Positions 1-11,500 of a DNA stretch of 64,000 bases are shown here, in pieces. How positions within the stretch are numbered: position 1 is the stretch's first letter; each line of letters opens with the position of its first letter. The position numbers and the translations under genes are program-made. Below the pieces are notes generated by a model that saw nothing but the letters and a program-made list of their open reading frames with translations, was not told where the DNA came from and searched no databases. Source of the DNA: Phoebastria nigripes (taxonomy: Eukaryota; Chordata; Aves; Procellariiformes; Diomedeidae); contig JAYKAV010003443.1 in NCBI GenBank assembly GCA_035582835.1, positions 572,510 to 636,509 on the forward strand. The letters run 5' to 3'.

Positions 1-563
1 TCAGCAATGAACCCTCTACTAAAAATANACTTTGAAAGAATGATTGCACATTGGAATTGCAACACTTTAAAAATACATCTGAAAGCAAAACATTCATTTC
101 CCCTCAGGCTAATGGTTATAGTACTCATCTAGAAAGCAGTAGAAGCTTACTCAGTTTCCTTTATAGCCTTAGGGAAGAATTTTAGAATATATTTTGTATA
201 CGCATACCTTCTTTCTAAGCGAATTCTTTTAAGATGCTTGCACAGGGCGTAGGTGGCAGGGTGTTCGTAGCAGGGGGGCTGCAGGGGTGGCCTCTGTGAG
301 GAGAAGCCAGGGGCTGCCCCGTGCCGCACACAGCTGGTTCCAGACGGCTCCACAACAGACATGCCCCAGGACACAGCTGAGCCCGTCAGCCACACTGGTG
401 GTCCCTCTGTGAAAACATACTTAAGAAAGGGCACAAAACAGTGGACAAAGAGAAGAAGAGGGAACAAAAAGAGTGAGAAACAGCAGAGGGAACTCCAAGG
501 TCATGGGAGGGGGAAGTGCTCCATGGCAGAGCAGGCCACCCCCCACCCCCATGCCACAAAGGG

Positions 564-742
564 ACTGCGGCCTGCGGAGGGCCCACGCTGGAGCAGGTAC
601 ACCCCTGAAGAGACTGTAGGGCATGGATAAGCCCATACCAGAGCACGTATTTCCTGAAGGAACGATAGCCCGTGGAGAACCCACACTAGAGCAGGTACTC
701 CCTGAAGGGACTGCAGCCTGCAGAGGACCTGCACTGGAGCAG
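564..742 (+). repeat. 49-bp imperfect tandem repeat inside the LTR
   Basis: Four units begin at about 564, 613, 662 and 710 (spacing 49, 49, 48; the last is partial). Each contains a CTG-CAGCC-like start, a GAG-CCCAC middle, a GGAGCAGGTA-like core and a CCTGAAG end. The units have diverged at roughly one base in four, so the array is old. Such arrays in the U3 part of LTRs can act as repeated enhancer units, but no specific factor site is claimed here. Confidence 0.7.
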
Positions 743-1018
743 AAGAAAAGGGAGAGAAGGAAGGAGCAGCAGAGAGAAACCACTAGTCCTGACCANGTCC
801 CCCACCCCTGTGCTGCCCGTTGCCTCACGGAAGGGACAGAGCATAATCTGCAGTGATAATAGGGGAGGTGTAGAGGTGCTTGGAGTGAAGATGGGCATGG
901 GAGTGAAGTTGAGTCTGGGAAAGGAGGAGGAAAGATGTTTTCCTTAAGCGTGCAAATATTTGTTTAGTTTTTGTTTCTTGCTACTTTCCTCAGTAATTAA
1001 ATATTTATTTTAATTGTC

Positions 1019-1024
1019 AATAAA
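1019..1024 (+). promoter_or_regulatory. LTR polyadenylation signal AATAAA
   Basis: A canonical AATAAA lies about 195 bases before the apparent LTR end, where avian ERVL LTRs usually carry it. It supports the forward orientation of the element. Nothing suggests current use. Confidence 0.5.
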
Positions 1025-1217
1025 TTAACTTAATTTCCCCAAGCTGAGTCTGGTTTACCTGTGACAGTAATTGATAAGTGACCTCCCTGCCTTTATCTCA
1101 ACCCACAAGTTTTCTCACTCTTGTTCTTCCTATTTCCCCCACCCCTGTCCCGCTGAGAGGGAGAGTGAGCAAGCAGGTAAGTGCATGTTTGGCTGCTAGC
1201 CAGGGCTAACCCGTTAT

Positions 1218-4065
1218 ATATTATTATATCCTTCTTATAGACATATTGGAAACACTCCTAAGGACAGCAAGAAGATCCAGTTTGTCTTCCAAAAGCAGAA
1301 GAATAAGATCAGCGTAGTGATAACGTGATTTCCTTTTACACAAGAGGTAGTGGTTGATTGCCCTAAATGTCAGCTAGGATTTGAACAAAGAGTAGACAGC
1401 ACAAGAATTCTGGAAGAACAAATTAATAAAACAGAAAATAAAACCAATTATGTATTAAAGAATACTTTCTATCTCCTAGGTGATTTCATCNTTTGAAACC
1501 TACAAAATTCCTTGAGCATGGAATTCCACAGATATACTAAATTCTGTTTCAGAGCAGACCAAAAAATTATCCTGAGTGACTCAAAGTCCCTTGTAGCAAA
1601 TAATTTCTATTACTTGTGTGAATAAAGTTATACATATGCTTATAAGATCTCACATTAACACCCTAAAATAGAAAGTTCTTTACAATCTTCTGAATAACGA
1701 GCGAGTTTGATCACATTTTTTCTTAGACAAAGGAAATAACACGTAGAACAAAAGTAAACTTCTAAACAAACTGAAGAATTACAAGGAATGCGAAATGTCA
1801 TAACCGTTTAAAAATTAGACGAGCATCTGTCAGTGCAAACCAATATTATAGGCAAAGACAATACTCCTATGCATCTTTGTAACAACCAGGCAGATACTCT
1901 GGTTGTTAAGAATCTGTTTGCTCCTTTCTATTTTGGTCTTTGTGGCTTTTTACAAAAGGCTACTATGAGTCTTTTTAACCTGGTTGTGACATAAGTAAAA
2001 AAACTTCAGATAGCTTCAATTTGAAAGGAACTAAAAAAACCAATGGTTGTAATTTGTTTGTGCAAGGACTAGTTTGTCTTCATTTAGAGAAACTCCTTTT
2101 AATCACAAAAAATTGCTGACACTACACCTAGTTTCACAATTCCACAGAAACCATATGTCAGTAGAAAATAATTTATAACTTAATTAACCTAAATTTCAGG
2201 ATCACTCAGCTGGTTTAGTTGAATCAGGTGAAAAAATACTGCATATATTCTTTGTAAATGAGGATGATAAATCTCCATAAAATGTAGAGATCATCTTACC
2301 TTACTGTAAAATGTCTTAAGATCATAAAGCATTGACTACTCTATCACAGCAGTGATTAATTGCATCTGGATTTTTAAGGGCATTCTACCTGTTATTGAAT
2401 TAAGTGCTATGAGGGCTTATTCAAAATTAGTTTTAGGATATTCATTTACTAATTCCAAAATGCATATGTACAGAACGCTATGGTTGGGAATTAAACTTAA
2501 GAAAACTAAAATGAATTGCTACTATTAAGAAATTTTACTGAAAGAGTATTGAGAGAGGTTTTGTACAAACTTTGACTCCATAGAGTGGGAAAAGTTACCT
2601 CTCAGATTTTTATTACTACATGTCTTTCACCTTATGGTAGCAGAAAAGATATTATAATGGGATTTGTGATACTTTAGCAAATTATATCTATATTGCTGAG
2701 GCAAATATTCCTAATATTCTGGAGACACTAGTGGGAAAATAGAGTCAATACTTTGGCAAACTGGAAGTTAGGAATCTTCTCTCTGTTTACCATTAAATGG
2801 TCTTGTCAGAGTATCTGTACTATGCATTTAGTTTCTGGGATTGAAGAGACCCTTTCAGCCTCTCTCTTTGCAAGTTCAATTCTAAATACTTGAATGGAAA
2901 TATTAATTTGAAACTCCACAAAATAAATCAATAAGAAAGATTAAATCACTTTGTCTTATTGAACTTGCTTTGGTAAATGGAAACTGTTTTTCTTTCACAT
3001 TATACAGAAAGCGTCAGAGAAAGTAATGAAAATGAACTGATCATGGAGCCATACATTCTACTGTATGAGCAATGTATCAGGTGCAAAATAATTTAGCCCA
3101 TTGTCTAACATATGCATATATCTAGATAAGAGCACCTGAGCTACTGCTGCAACTCTGCTTGAATTTACATTTCAATAAATTATGCCACCAAATGGCTCAA
3201 GACCANACAGTATTTCTGCAACACATTCAAACTTGCTACTATTTCTGGTTCATGTATTTCAGATTACATGTTTATACTATATATGGGCCAAAGCCTTTCA
3301 GCATTCCTGCGTACAGAAGGCAGTGTTCCTCCCTCCCCCTCCACCCACATCAGCATGGAATTTTCTGTGCAGGTTGCCAGTGATGGGCAACTGTGGCAGA
3401 AAACCATATTCTAGAAACTCTGCACTATTGCACTTGCTCCTGGAACACACAAAGGTAAAGAGCTAAATATGTCCTTAGAGCCTACTGGATGAATCTGCCT
3501 TCACCACTCTACCTGCACTGATTAACTTTGCAGAGATGTTTCTTACAATCACAATTTCAACACTATTCTTAGAGAGTGTTGCTCCCATAGAAGAAAAAAC
3601 TGTACACTGTTTGGAGAATGCATCATCACCCATGCACCCAAGAGGATCTGCAGAACTTATGTTTGCAAAAGCATGACTTATGATACCAGCTATGTTGAAA
3701 AATTTTCCCTATCACGTGTGTGAACTAGCTCATTGCAAAGTCAAAGCAACAGACACAAAGCATGAGCAATGGGAAAGTCTGGGGTCAAAATTGAATTTTA
3801 GTTAATGTAACACGATAGACATAAGTCACCCAATATTTTTTATGATTTGATAGAAAATAATAATTTTAAAAATTATATTAAGATACTTGATAAAAATATA
3901 AAGTAATTTGTGATGTGTACAGATTTCATAAATTTGATGGAAGCACAAGTCAGCAATTAGCATTTTGGAGATAGGACCAAAGATAGAGAAAATATACCAA
4001 GATATTATGTCATTTTCATTCAATGATAGGCACTGAATTTTTCTCCAGGATACTATTTGATTTTT
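1218..4065. other. Unique AT-rich sequence, no gene seen
   Basis: No open frame with recognisable protein features, no repeat family and no RNA gene could be identified. The frames around 3159-3466 overlap each other in different phases, contain an undetermined base and look like chance. A short pyrimidine-rich patch lies near 3328-3350. Confidence 0.6.
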
Positions 4066-4103
4066 AAAAAAAAAAAAAAAAAAAANAAAAAAAAAAAAAA
4101 AAA
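4066..4103 (+). repeat. Poly-A tract (38 bp, one n)
   Basis: An almost pure adenine run with one undetermined base. It has no AATAAA just upstream and no recognisable retrocopy before it, so it is annotated only as a homopolymer. Confidence 0.9.
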
Positions 4104-4723
4104 GGCATAAGACTAACAGCCTTATAACTACTACACAGTATTCAAGTGTGAAATGAAAATAAAATATGTAAGACTATCCAGATTGGGGTTAAAAGGGCTC
4201 TAAGTTTTATATTCAGGGCTTTCTTCAATACTGACAATGGGTTCCCTGGAACACCTCCCTCCATCTACCAAGCAGGCCATTGAGAAAAATTAAAGTTTTT
4301 TTCCTCCTCTCCCTTTATTTCCATTCTAAAAGCTAACATCTTGCCTTATCATTAACCCTTCTATTCCCCCATATCTTTCTGGCCTGTGCTTATGATTTCT
4401 GATATCCTGTAGCTGGCTTAAGTGTTGCTGAGGAGACTGCCTTCTATAAGAGGGGCTGAGCTGATTTGCCTTCGTGCTTGCTTCCCTTCTACAGTATTCC
4501 CACCACAGACACCACGTCCTGTTGAAGTCTGTCAACTGAACCAAGGCCAAGGGCCAAGTTTTGGGAATGACTGTAAGCTGTCTTAGCAGTGCATTCCACC
4601 TTTGTCCATTTATTTTCTGAATAACCTGTGCAACACTTGCATTTGCTGTTCCAGGTATCTAATAGTCATTTAGATAAATGTATATTACATAATTGGATCT
4701 CTGAGGCTACCGCCTGCTTTACG
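4104..4723. other. Unique sequence, no gene seen
   Basis: Moderately AT-rich. The minus-strand frame at 4326-4550 has no splice sites or domain features that would set it apart from chance. Confidence 0.55.
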
Positions 4724-4908
4724 CCATTTCATCAGATTGGATACTAGGAAAAANTTCTTCACTGGGAGAGTGGTCAAGCACTGGAACAAGCTCCCCAGGG
4801 AGGTGGTCATGGCCCCAGTCCTGGAGTGTTTGGACAGTACTGGAATCAGGAGTTGGACTCAATGATCCTCGTGGGTCCCTTCCAACTCAGGATATTCCAT
4901 GATTCTAC
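4724..4908 (+). mobile_element. CR1 LINE 3' end, truncated
   Basis: This is the 3' end of a chicken repeat 1 (CR1) LINE in forward orientation. Recognisable blocks in order are: TTGGATACTAGGAAAAA followed by TTCTTCACTGGGAGAGTGG, the GGTCAAGCACTGGAACAAG block, CCCCAGGGAGGTGGT, then GGAGTTGGACTCAATGATCC, GGGTCCCTTCCAACTC and the terminal CCATGATTCTAC, a decayed copy of the ATTCTATG end. About 185 bases remain, as expected for the severe 5' truncation of CR1 copies. Between the GTGTTTGGACA and AGGAGTTGGACTC blocks the copy is shorter than the usual arrangement, so an internal deletion is likely. One undetermined base lies inside. It is the strongest evidence that the genome is avian. Confidence 0.93.
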
Positions 4909-6911
4909 AGTCACAAATTTATACAAGAAACAGATAACAACAACTCCCTCCCTCCTTTTAGGTGAATCAGATACAAACCAGCTGTACTGGAATAATCTGT
5001 AAGGTTTGAGCTCCAAGTGAACGCAGATAAGATGTTTGCTATGTCAGCTGATACTGTCAACATCACAGTGTACTGGTTTAAATCACTTCTAAAGTGTTTC
5101 ATTTCAGCTATTCACCCCTGCCGTATTAAATTCAACTCTGATGGATAATTTTGGACAAGTTTCTCTGTTATAAGGATATACAGAGAACAATGTCCCCTTC
5201 CAATCGAGTTTAAGATGTTCTTAACATGCTTCAGGGAACACTTTGTTTACCCTCCAGCAGCTGAAACTTCAAGCTAGAAAGAAGAGATTATTACTTATTT
5301 ATTAGATCATTAATACCTTACAGCACATCATTCTACTTCAAAAGCAAAAAAAAATTTAATCATTTTATGTTCAATTCCAACTATATTTCTTAGATTGCTT
5401 CTTCAGTCTCAGTCCATTATACATGCAAAAGAAATGCACTGTTCTATTTTGCTTAACCACCATTTCCCCCCCGACCCCCTGAGGAAATACAGTTGTCTCT
5501 ATTATTTCTTTGGAAGAAAGTCGTCACTGGCATTAAGACTTTCTTCTTGCTTGAGTAGAGGGACTCAAATCTGGACTACAGAGGATTCATTGGGATTTTA
5601 TATTATCTCTTCCAGCTCTCATATTGCTTTCAAAAAATGTTATCTCTATCATTTAAGTCTGACAGTTTAAACAGACTGTTTCTTTCTGGTCCATGGTTCC
5701 CATGTATCTTATGTGAAATATACAGATACTGATCTTCTTCCATGTGTATATGTGTATTTTTACCATCCTATTATCTGTGACTCTAATCAGTGTTCATTTC
5801 CCCCTATCTGTAAGTACAAATATTTAATTTTGCCAGCAGATATTGGTTTTGTGGCATGGAATCTTATTTTCTCTTAGCAGGTTGGGATATCAGGAATTTT
5901 TAAAATTATGTTTAGTATTATACTACTTTTTTTACTTCTGACACATTTATTCTATTCATTTATTCTCCCCTTACACTGAACAGCAACTGGTTCAGTTGTA
6001 TGTATTACAGATCTTGCAATGTTATTAAAATATCTCTTATTTATCTCTTTTTGCTGTGGAAGCTGAAATATTTTATTTATAAATACATATACACTCACAT
6101 AAGTTTGACATGCTGTCTAACACATATACCTGTTAAAGCTAATAAGTCACATCTCCTTCCAGAATGAAAAAAATCAGTATATTTCTTTGGTATAGCAACA
6201 AAANCACAATCAATTTTAAATACAACTATTCTGTTTCAGGAGTTCTGAAGAAATATTAAACTCGAGCCTTACCAAATGACCTGTCAGAACTCCCTGGTCC
6301 TTTAGTTCAAGTTTCAGNGAGTCTTCCTTCTCCCTATAATACTGTTCAATTCATATATCCTTGTCAAACAAGAAGCTGGTTATCACAGTATTTCATATTG
6401 AATGAGGAACTTGCTCATAATATGAAAATTAGATGCACAGATAATACACGTATGTTTCGATTAAACGTATGATGCTCACTGCAATAATATAACAAGTATT
6501 GCAAAAAACCCCCACACAAACAAACAAAAAACCAGCCTAATTTTGACATTTGGATGCCCTAACTGGGAGAAGTGGTACTTTAACTTTTCTATAGTCATAT
6601 CATCCTCAAACTTATTCCTCACAGAGCCCGCAGTCACTTCTTCAGGAAAGAGACCTGGTTTAGAAAGGAACGTTCAAATATGCCATACAACATCTTTCTA
6701 AAAGCACATCAGTGCTGGTAGGACTAAGTACAGCCATACACACCTCTCAGTTATTGTTGAGCTTTAGCTTCTGTTTCCACATAGGAGAGGAGGAGGAAGC
6801 TGTATACCTTTTGCTGCTTATGCAAGTAAGCACCAGCGATACAGCCAAGTAAAACTTTAGCAGATCAAAGGAAGTCTTGGGGGGCTGGGGGCACAGGGAG
6901 GAAGATGGATT
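4909..6911. other. Unique AT-rich sequence, no gene seen
   Basis: No coding or RNA feature could be supported. An A/C-rich simple stretch lies at about 6505-6532. Short frames such as 4911-5102 (minus) and 5395-5670 (plus) show no domain or splice context. Confidence 0.6.
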
Positions 6912-7160
6912 CTCCAGGTAGTGCTCTCCCCATCAGCTGGAAAGGCCTTGCTCAGAGCTGATGCAATCATCTGGCAAACACCTGGTTGCAGAGCTGGTGT
7001 CATCAACAAGAATTTGGCTTCCTCAGTCGTGGTACNTCATTTGAGGATAACAAAGGACTGCTAGGAAGGAGAGGAAGTAACCTGACTGAGTCATATTTGT
7101 CTACAAGAATAGGCTTGTAAACCTAGACTCACCAGGGGGTCAGGGACTGAAGCACAGAAG
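6912..7160 (+). pseudogene. Decayed CR1-type ORF1 (esterase-like domain remnant)
   Basis: One frame reads as a relic of the esterase-like (SGNH-type) domain in ORF1 of CR1-clade LINEs. At about 6912-6970 it resembles the S-x-L-P-I-S block of the family, broken by a stop. At 6974-7120 it reads continuously, with NTWLQSWCHQQEFGF, then RGTSFED, then GLLGRRGSNLTES, then a stop. In intact family members the last block is usually of the form LLG-D-G-V-H-L-T, with the His-bearing catalytic motif; here the Asp is Arg and the His is Asn, so the enzyme would be inactive even without the stops. An undetermined base interrupts the reading at 7036. No RT is attached; the CR1 3' end at 4724-4908 lies upstream, in the wrong order to be the same copy. 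Assignment is from motif memory. Confidence 0.6.
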
Positions 7161-8035
7161 TGAGACAGGAAAATCTCCAAACAACGGAGGTTTGCAGCAG
7201 AAAAACTCAGGCAATTGATTCAGAAGTTTTCCTCAACTGTCTGTGTGCTAATGTGGAATTTTTCATACGATCTGGATGATAGTTAACATGTACATCATTC
7301 CGCTTGCTGAAAGAATAGCTCTGGGAGGAGTACTCAGCATATTTTCCTTAGCCCTTTAGTGAGATAAATCTCACTATTCACTGTCCAATTCAATGACCCC
7401 AGTTCCTTTCAGTTGTATTGCTCCACCTTTTTTTAACCTTTAAATGTTCCTAAAATCTCTAATCATGTTAAGTGTAGCAGTTTCTGGACAGCACACTAGT
7501 TGCCCTTCAGAACAGTGTCAGTTTCAGTTTAGGCAGAGGAAATAGATTAGATTAAATAGATAAGGTTACACGAAGATCTTCAATACTGCTCCCTATATTT
7601 ACTAACACAAAATTGAATACTTAAGCTACTAAGCTGAAATTATGTAGTAAAAGAAGGTATGATTCACGCACAACCAGTTTGCCTTGTAAGCAAAAGAGAA
7701 AACAGGTGTATATACACGTGTGTGGATGTTACAGAAAAAATGTACATGATCCTACTGAGAACTGAAGCGGGTTGGTGATGGCTCAAAATATAACAAATGA
7801 TCAGTACCAACATGCCCATAGCAATATGAGTGAAGGATAAAACGAAACAAAAAAACAGCCCCCCCCGGCCAATGAAGGGTATTGTGAAGATTGTAGAACC
7901 ACACTAATACTGAAAGAGGATCTAGGAAGACACAGCTGGACTAATCATCTCTGGAATCCAGACACAGAGACCATGCCCAGGCAATGCCAATAACCTTGCA
8001 GAATTTGCAACTACAAAGTTCTGTACTCTAGTAAA
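7161..8035. other. Unique sequence, no gene seen
   Basis: No feature could be supported. A short C-run lies near 7860-7867 and an E-box-like CACGTG near 7716-7721. Confidence 0.55.
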
Positions 8036-8080
8036 AAAACAAACAAACAAACAAACAAACCAACCCCAAACCAAACCCAA
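8036..8080 (+). repeat. (AAAC)n microsatellite, decaying to A/C-rich
   Basis: About five clean AAAC units are followed by CCAA/CCCAAA variants. Confidence 0.85.
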
Positions 8081-8184
8081 ACATCACCAGGCAGGAATCT
8101 CAGGCCAATGCTACTACCATTATGTGGCAAGTTCAACATTACTCACACTGGACCTTCCAAAAAAAGCCCCAAATACAGTAAGGG

Positions 8185-8228
8185 AAAAAAAAAAAAAAAA
8201 AAAAAAAAAAANAAAAAAAAAAAAAAAA
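8185..8228 (+). repeat. Poly-A tract (44 bp, one n)
   Basis: Long adenine run with one undetermined base. No poly(A) signal lies in the 30 bases before it. It adjoins the unexplained two-strand open block at 8229-8546. Confidence 0.9.
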
Positions 8229-8546
8229 GAGTTGAACGGCCTTCATTTGCAACACTGGTACAGATCCTGTGGCAGGCAAACTGTTCATCACAGATGACTT
8301 CAATGTGTTGCTTTGGCAGCTGACATCTGGTATACAGCAATTGATCACAACAAAGCTGGCAAGATAAACAACAGTGAACTTGTGTTGTTCAATAATTCGC
8401 TGGATTATAAGAAAGAGCTTGTACTCATCACCAATCTGACAAGTCATGTTGGGAACATCAATATTTATAAGCAGGTGGATTTCACTGTGAGTGACTTTGT
8501 GTCTCAGATCGAGACATGGCACCATATAGTAAAATCTACAGGATAA
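8229..8546. other. Block open on both strands, origin unknown
   Basis: After the A-tract, one plus frame is open at 8313-8546 (77 residues) and one minus frame is open from 8525 down through the tract (about 110 residues before the poly-Phe artefact). Base composition is close to 40% GC, slightly above its neighbours. I recognise neither product. The plus frame before 8313 has a stop near 8323 in one phase, and the apparent continuation needs a frame change, which would fit a decayed retrocopy. No splice sites, start context or domain could be named. It may be chance. Confidence 0.2.
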
Positions 8547-11500
8547 TTACCTACAATTCTAATCTTGACATGACTGTCAACATGAGTGCATTGTTGCTGT
8601 CACAAAAATCTTGCCAAATTTAATTTGCATAACTATGGAGAAAGCTCACCAACTGGAAAGTATTTTTACATAGGGAATCCATGTTGGGTTTTTTTTGTTG
8701 TTTTGTTTCTGTGTTGTTGTTTTTTTTACTAACACACATCTCCACAGAGCAGAACATGTTCTTTATAAAGATGCACGACATACTTTCCCAGAGAGATCAA
8801 ACTGACTGGAAAAAAGGAAGTGTAATGGATTTACAGTGGTGAAGTCTGAAGCTGCACAGTGTTGACTTCAAGAACAGCCATTTTCAAGATAACGTTTGAC
8901 ATTGATATAAAATAGAAAAATGTCAATGTAATAATCACCCCCCCCATATAAAAAGTAACAACGTTGTCAACAATGTTATCACTAATGACATGTCGTAAAC
9001 ATAAGAGCTGCAGAAAGATGTAATGGAAATCACAGTTGAGCCTTATGAAAAACAAAATCCAGTGTGTTTGTCTGCCCAAGGTAATTTCTCTCCCTCACCT
9101 GCCAAGCTCACTGCCTTATAAAACATTTTACTTCTGTGGGTCAATAATATTTTTTTTTTATATATCTATCTATCTATATATATCTGTATGTGGGTGTGTA
9201 TGTTGGTTGCTTTATATCCTGTTACATGATTTGCTACGTCTGAAATCTTCAGTGACTTGGTCAGCTCATTCTCAGTAATCTAACCAGTTTGCTTCTCCAA
9301 GCTTATTTTTCCATGCTATAAAAAATACCATCTACAAAAATTCTGTTTTATTGTAAGTAAGAAGAATGCTGCAAAATAAAACATTTTCATGGCAGGTTTA
9401 GTTTTGATCAATTCAGTTGTTAGTTCTAAGTTTCAGCACAGTCTGTTCAATTTACTAAATTCCTGTTATTATTATCACAGATTTACTCATAAAGAAAGCA
9501 TTAAAAAATCTGCTTCTATTACCTAAAGAAATAATATGTATACAAAGTCATTTAAGGGATCTCAAAATCTAAACTGAAAATATGTTTACTATGCAGTTAA
9601 TTCAATATCACATATATCTGAAAGAGCTGCAGGAATAAAAAGTTCTTCAGGTAAAAGATATTAGTCAGTCCTTACCCAAACCCAGCAGGTAGGTTAATCA
9701 TCTCCTGTTTTAGTCTTTTCATAATTCTGGAGAAAGTGTCATATACTATCAGGTACAAGGTGATAAATTAGAATCTTTTAAACATTTTATTATGTTTCAG
9801 TCTTTTATTTTACCCCCATCATATCTTTTTAATAGAAAAGCAACGCCAAGGATCCAAGGAGGAAATGACAGTGTGTTAACTAACAAATTTCAGATTTAAA
9901 ACATAGATGAGTACTCTTAATTTCCTGTTTTAAAGTGAATGGCATGGCCACCCAGGTTAGAAGAGGCTAAACTTTCATGTTCTGTCAGACAAGTCTTTAT
10001 TCAGATTCATTACCATTATGGAAGAAACCCCTGGTATAGAGAGCCACCAATAAGATCGTTTACAAGCCCATAGTTCACATTAAAACATCATTCTCTTGCT
10101 ATTCATTACTCTTGTGCACCAGCGCTTTTCATCAGAAAAAGAGATTCCAAGAATTAATATGGAGCTATCATATAAGTAAAAAGATTGGGTCAAATTTTCC
10201 CTTTTTTTGCTGTAATAGTCCTGAAAAGACAGTATGATGCAGAAGCAATGAAACAAATTTCAGGTACTTGGTAACATAAAAGCTTAAAAAACAAATACTG
10301 TTAACAATTTTGCTTGTGTACAAGTTAAGCCAAGTATCTGAACTAGCGCATCTAAAGAAAGGGGAAAAAAAAGCCGTAGAAAAGTTAGAAATTAACTCAA
10401 GATAGGATATTCCACTTGAAACAGTTAATGAGTGGGGAAAAAGCAACAAAACCCAGTTCATTCACCAGGTGACATTGATTACAAGAATGTTTTTTTCCAT
10501 TTCTGCAATCTGTAAGTCAAAGTCTGTAGCGCAGTCATATTCTTCTTTCAATTAACTGATAGAATATGAAATAACTCCTCAACTTCCAAAATCTGGATCA
10601 GACCTAAAAATATTTTCCAGTCAGGTTACTGCAGGACATTCAAAATGTACCAGTAAAGAACTTCAACCGGTCAGGAACTACGTATCATTTTTTACAAGAT
10701 TATAGTATAGTCTTTAATTATCCTTTTAACCTAGGGATGAAAATAAGCGTTTAATAGTACTTTANGGACACTGCTTACAGTAGACTCCTTATTACTAAAG
10801 TGTCTTAAGTGATATACTCACAGTAAAATAATCAAAGGCAAATAACTGTTGGGACAATAAATTACTGTCAGAAGATTTGGTAACNCTGTATGTCACAATA
10901 CTCCTGCATGACTTCTCAATACAGGAGTACATGTTATCTTATCTGCAAATGCAAGGAACTTGAGACAAATATTTTTTAAACCATCAGTCAAAGGGAGGAT
11001 TGGAAAACAGTTTAATAAAAGACCTGTATAAATCTCCTAGGTTTATCTTCCTGATACTGTTACTGTTGAATGAAAAATGGATATGAATTTTTTTTGTTAA
11101 TCTTACAAAAAATAATTCAATTTGAAAACCATCTGAGACTTATTGAGCTTGCAAAAAAGGTATTCTCCAAATATAAAGAGAAATTCAGTAACAATGTCAT
11201 AATTGTCCTAAGGCTAACAAAATAGCAACAGATACAAGAAGGAACAAGGGTTTCATACCGTATATGACAGAGTCTGAATTCTGTCCTACTGATTTATATT
11301 AGCTGACTAGTTGAAATGAATTAACTTTGGTGAATTAATCACTGGATTATAAAAAGTAACATACATTTCTGGTTTATCCTCCTTCTTAGAGAGCAGTTAG
11401 AATCAAAAGTCAGACTTGCTTAGGTCTTTTTCAAGCAATATTAATTGTCCACTGAATATTCATTAAAAAGCCCTCTTACTGGCCCATGTTAAAGTTGTAT

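Larger units (their letters stand above)
216..1217 (+). mobile_element. Avian ERVL-like LTR, probably a solo LTR
   Basis: This block reads like a long terminal repeat of the avian ERVL group in forward orientation. The 3' part is most diagnostic: an AATAAA signal at 1019-1024, then a stretch matching the familiar avian order CCCAAGCTGAGTCTG, a CCTGTGACAGTAATTG block, TTATCTCAACCCAC near 1094-1108, a pyrimidine tract, and a terminal CAGGG-CTAACCC motif ending near 1217. Upstream (240-560) is a GC-rich, decayed section with several premature stops in all frames. No gag, pol or env coding sequence adjoins it and no second LTR is seen, so a solo LTR is likely. The 5' edge is uncertain; 216 marks where composition changes. 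The short frames inside, such as 361-630, are chance frames. Family assignment rests on remembered avian LTR structure, not on an alignment. Confidence 0.72.

Noticed and set aside
361..856. Basic, Arg/Lys/Gln-rich plus frames near the start, which might suggest a gag-like protein.
   Set aside because: They lie within the LTR and its 49-bp tandem array; the repeats explain the composition.
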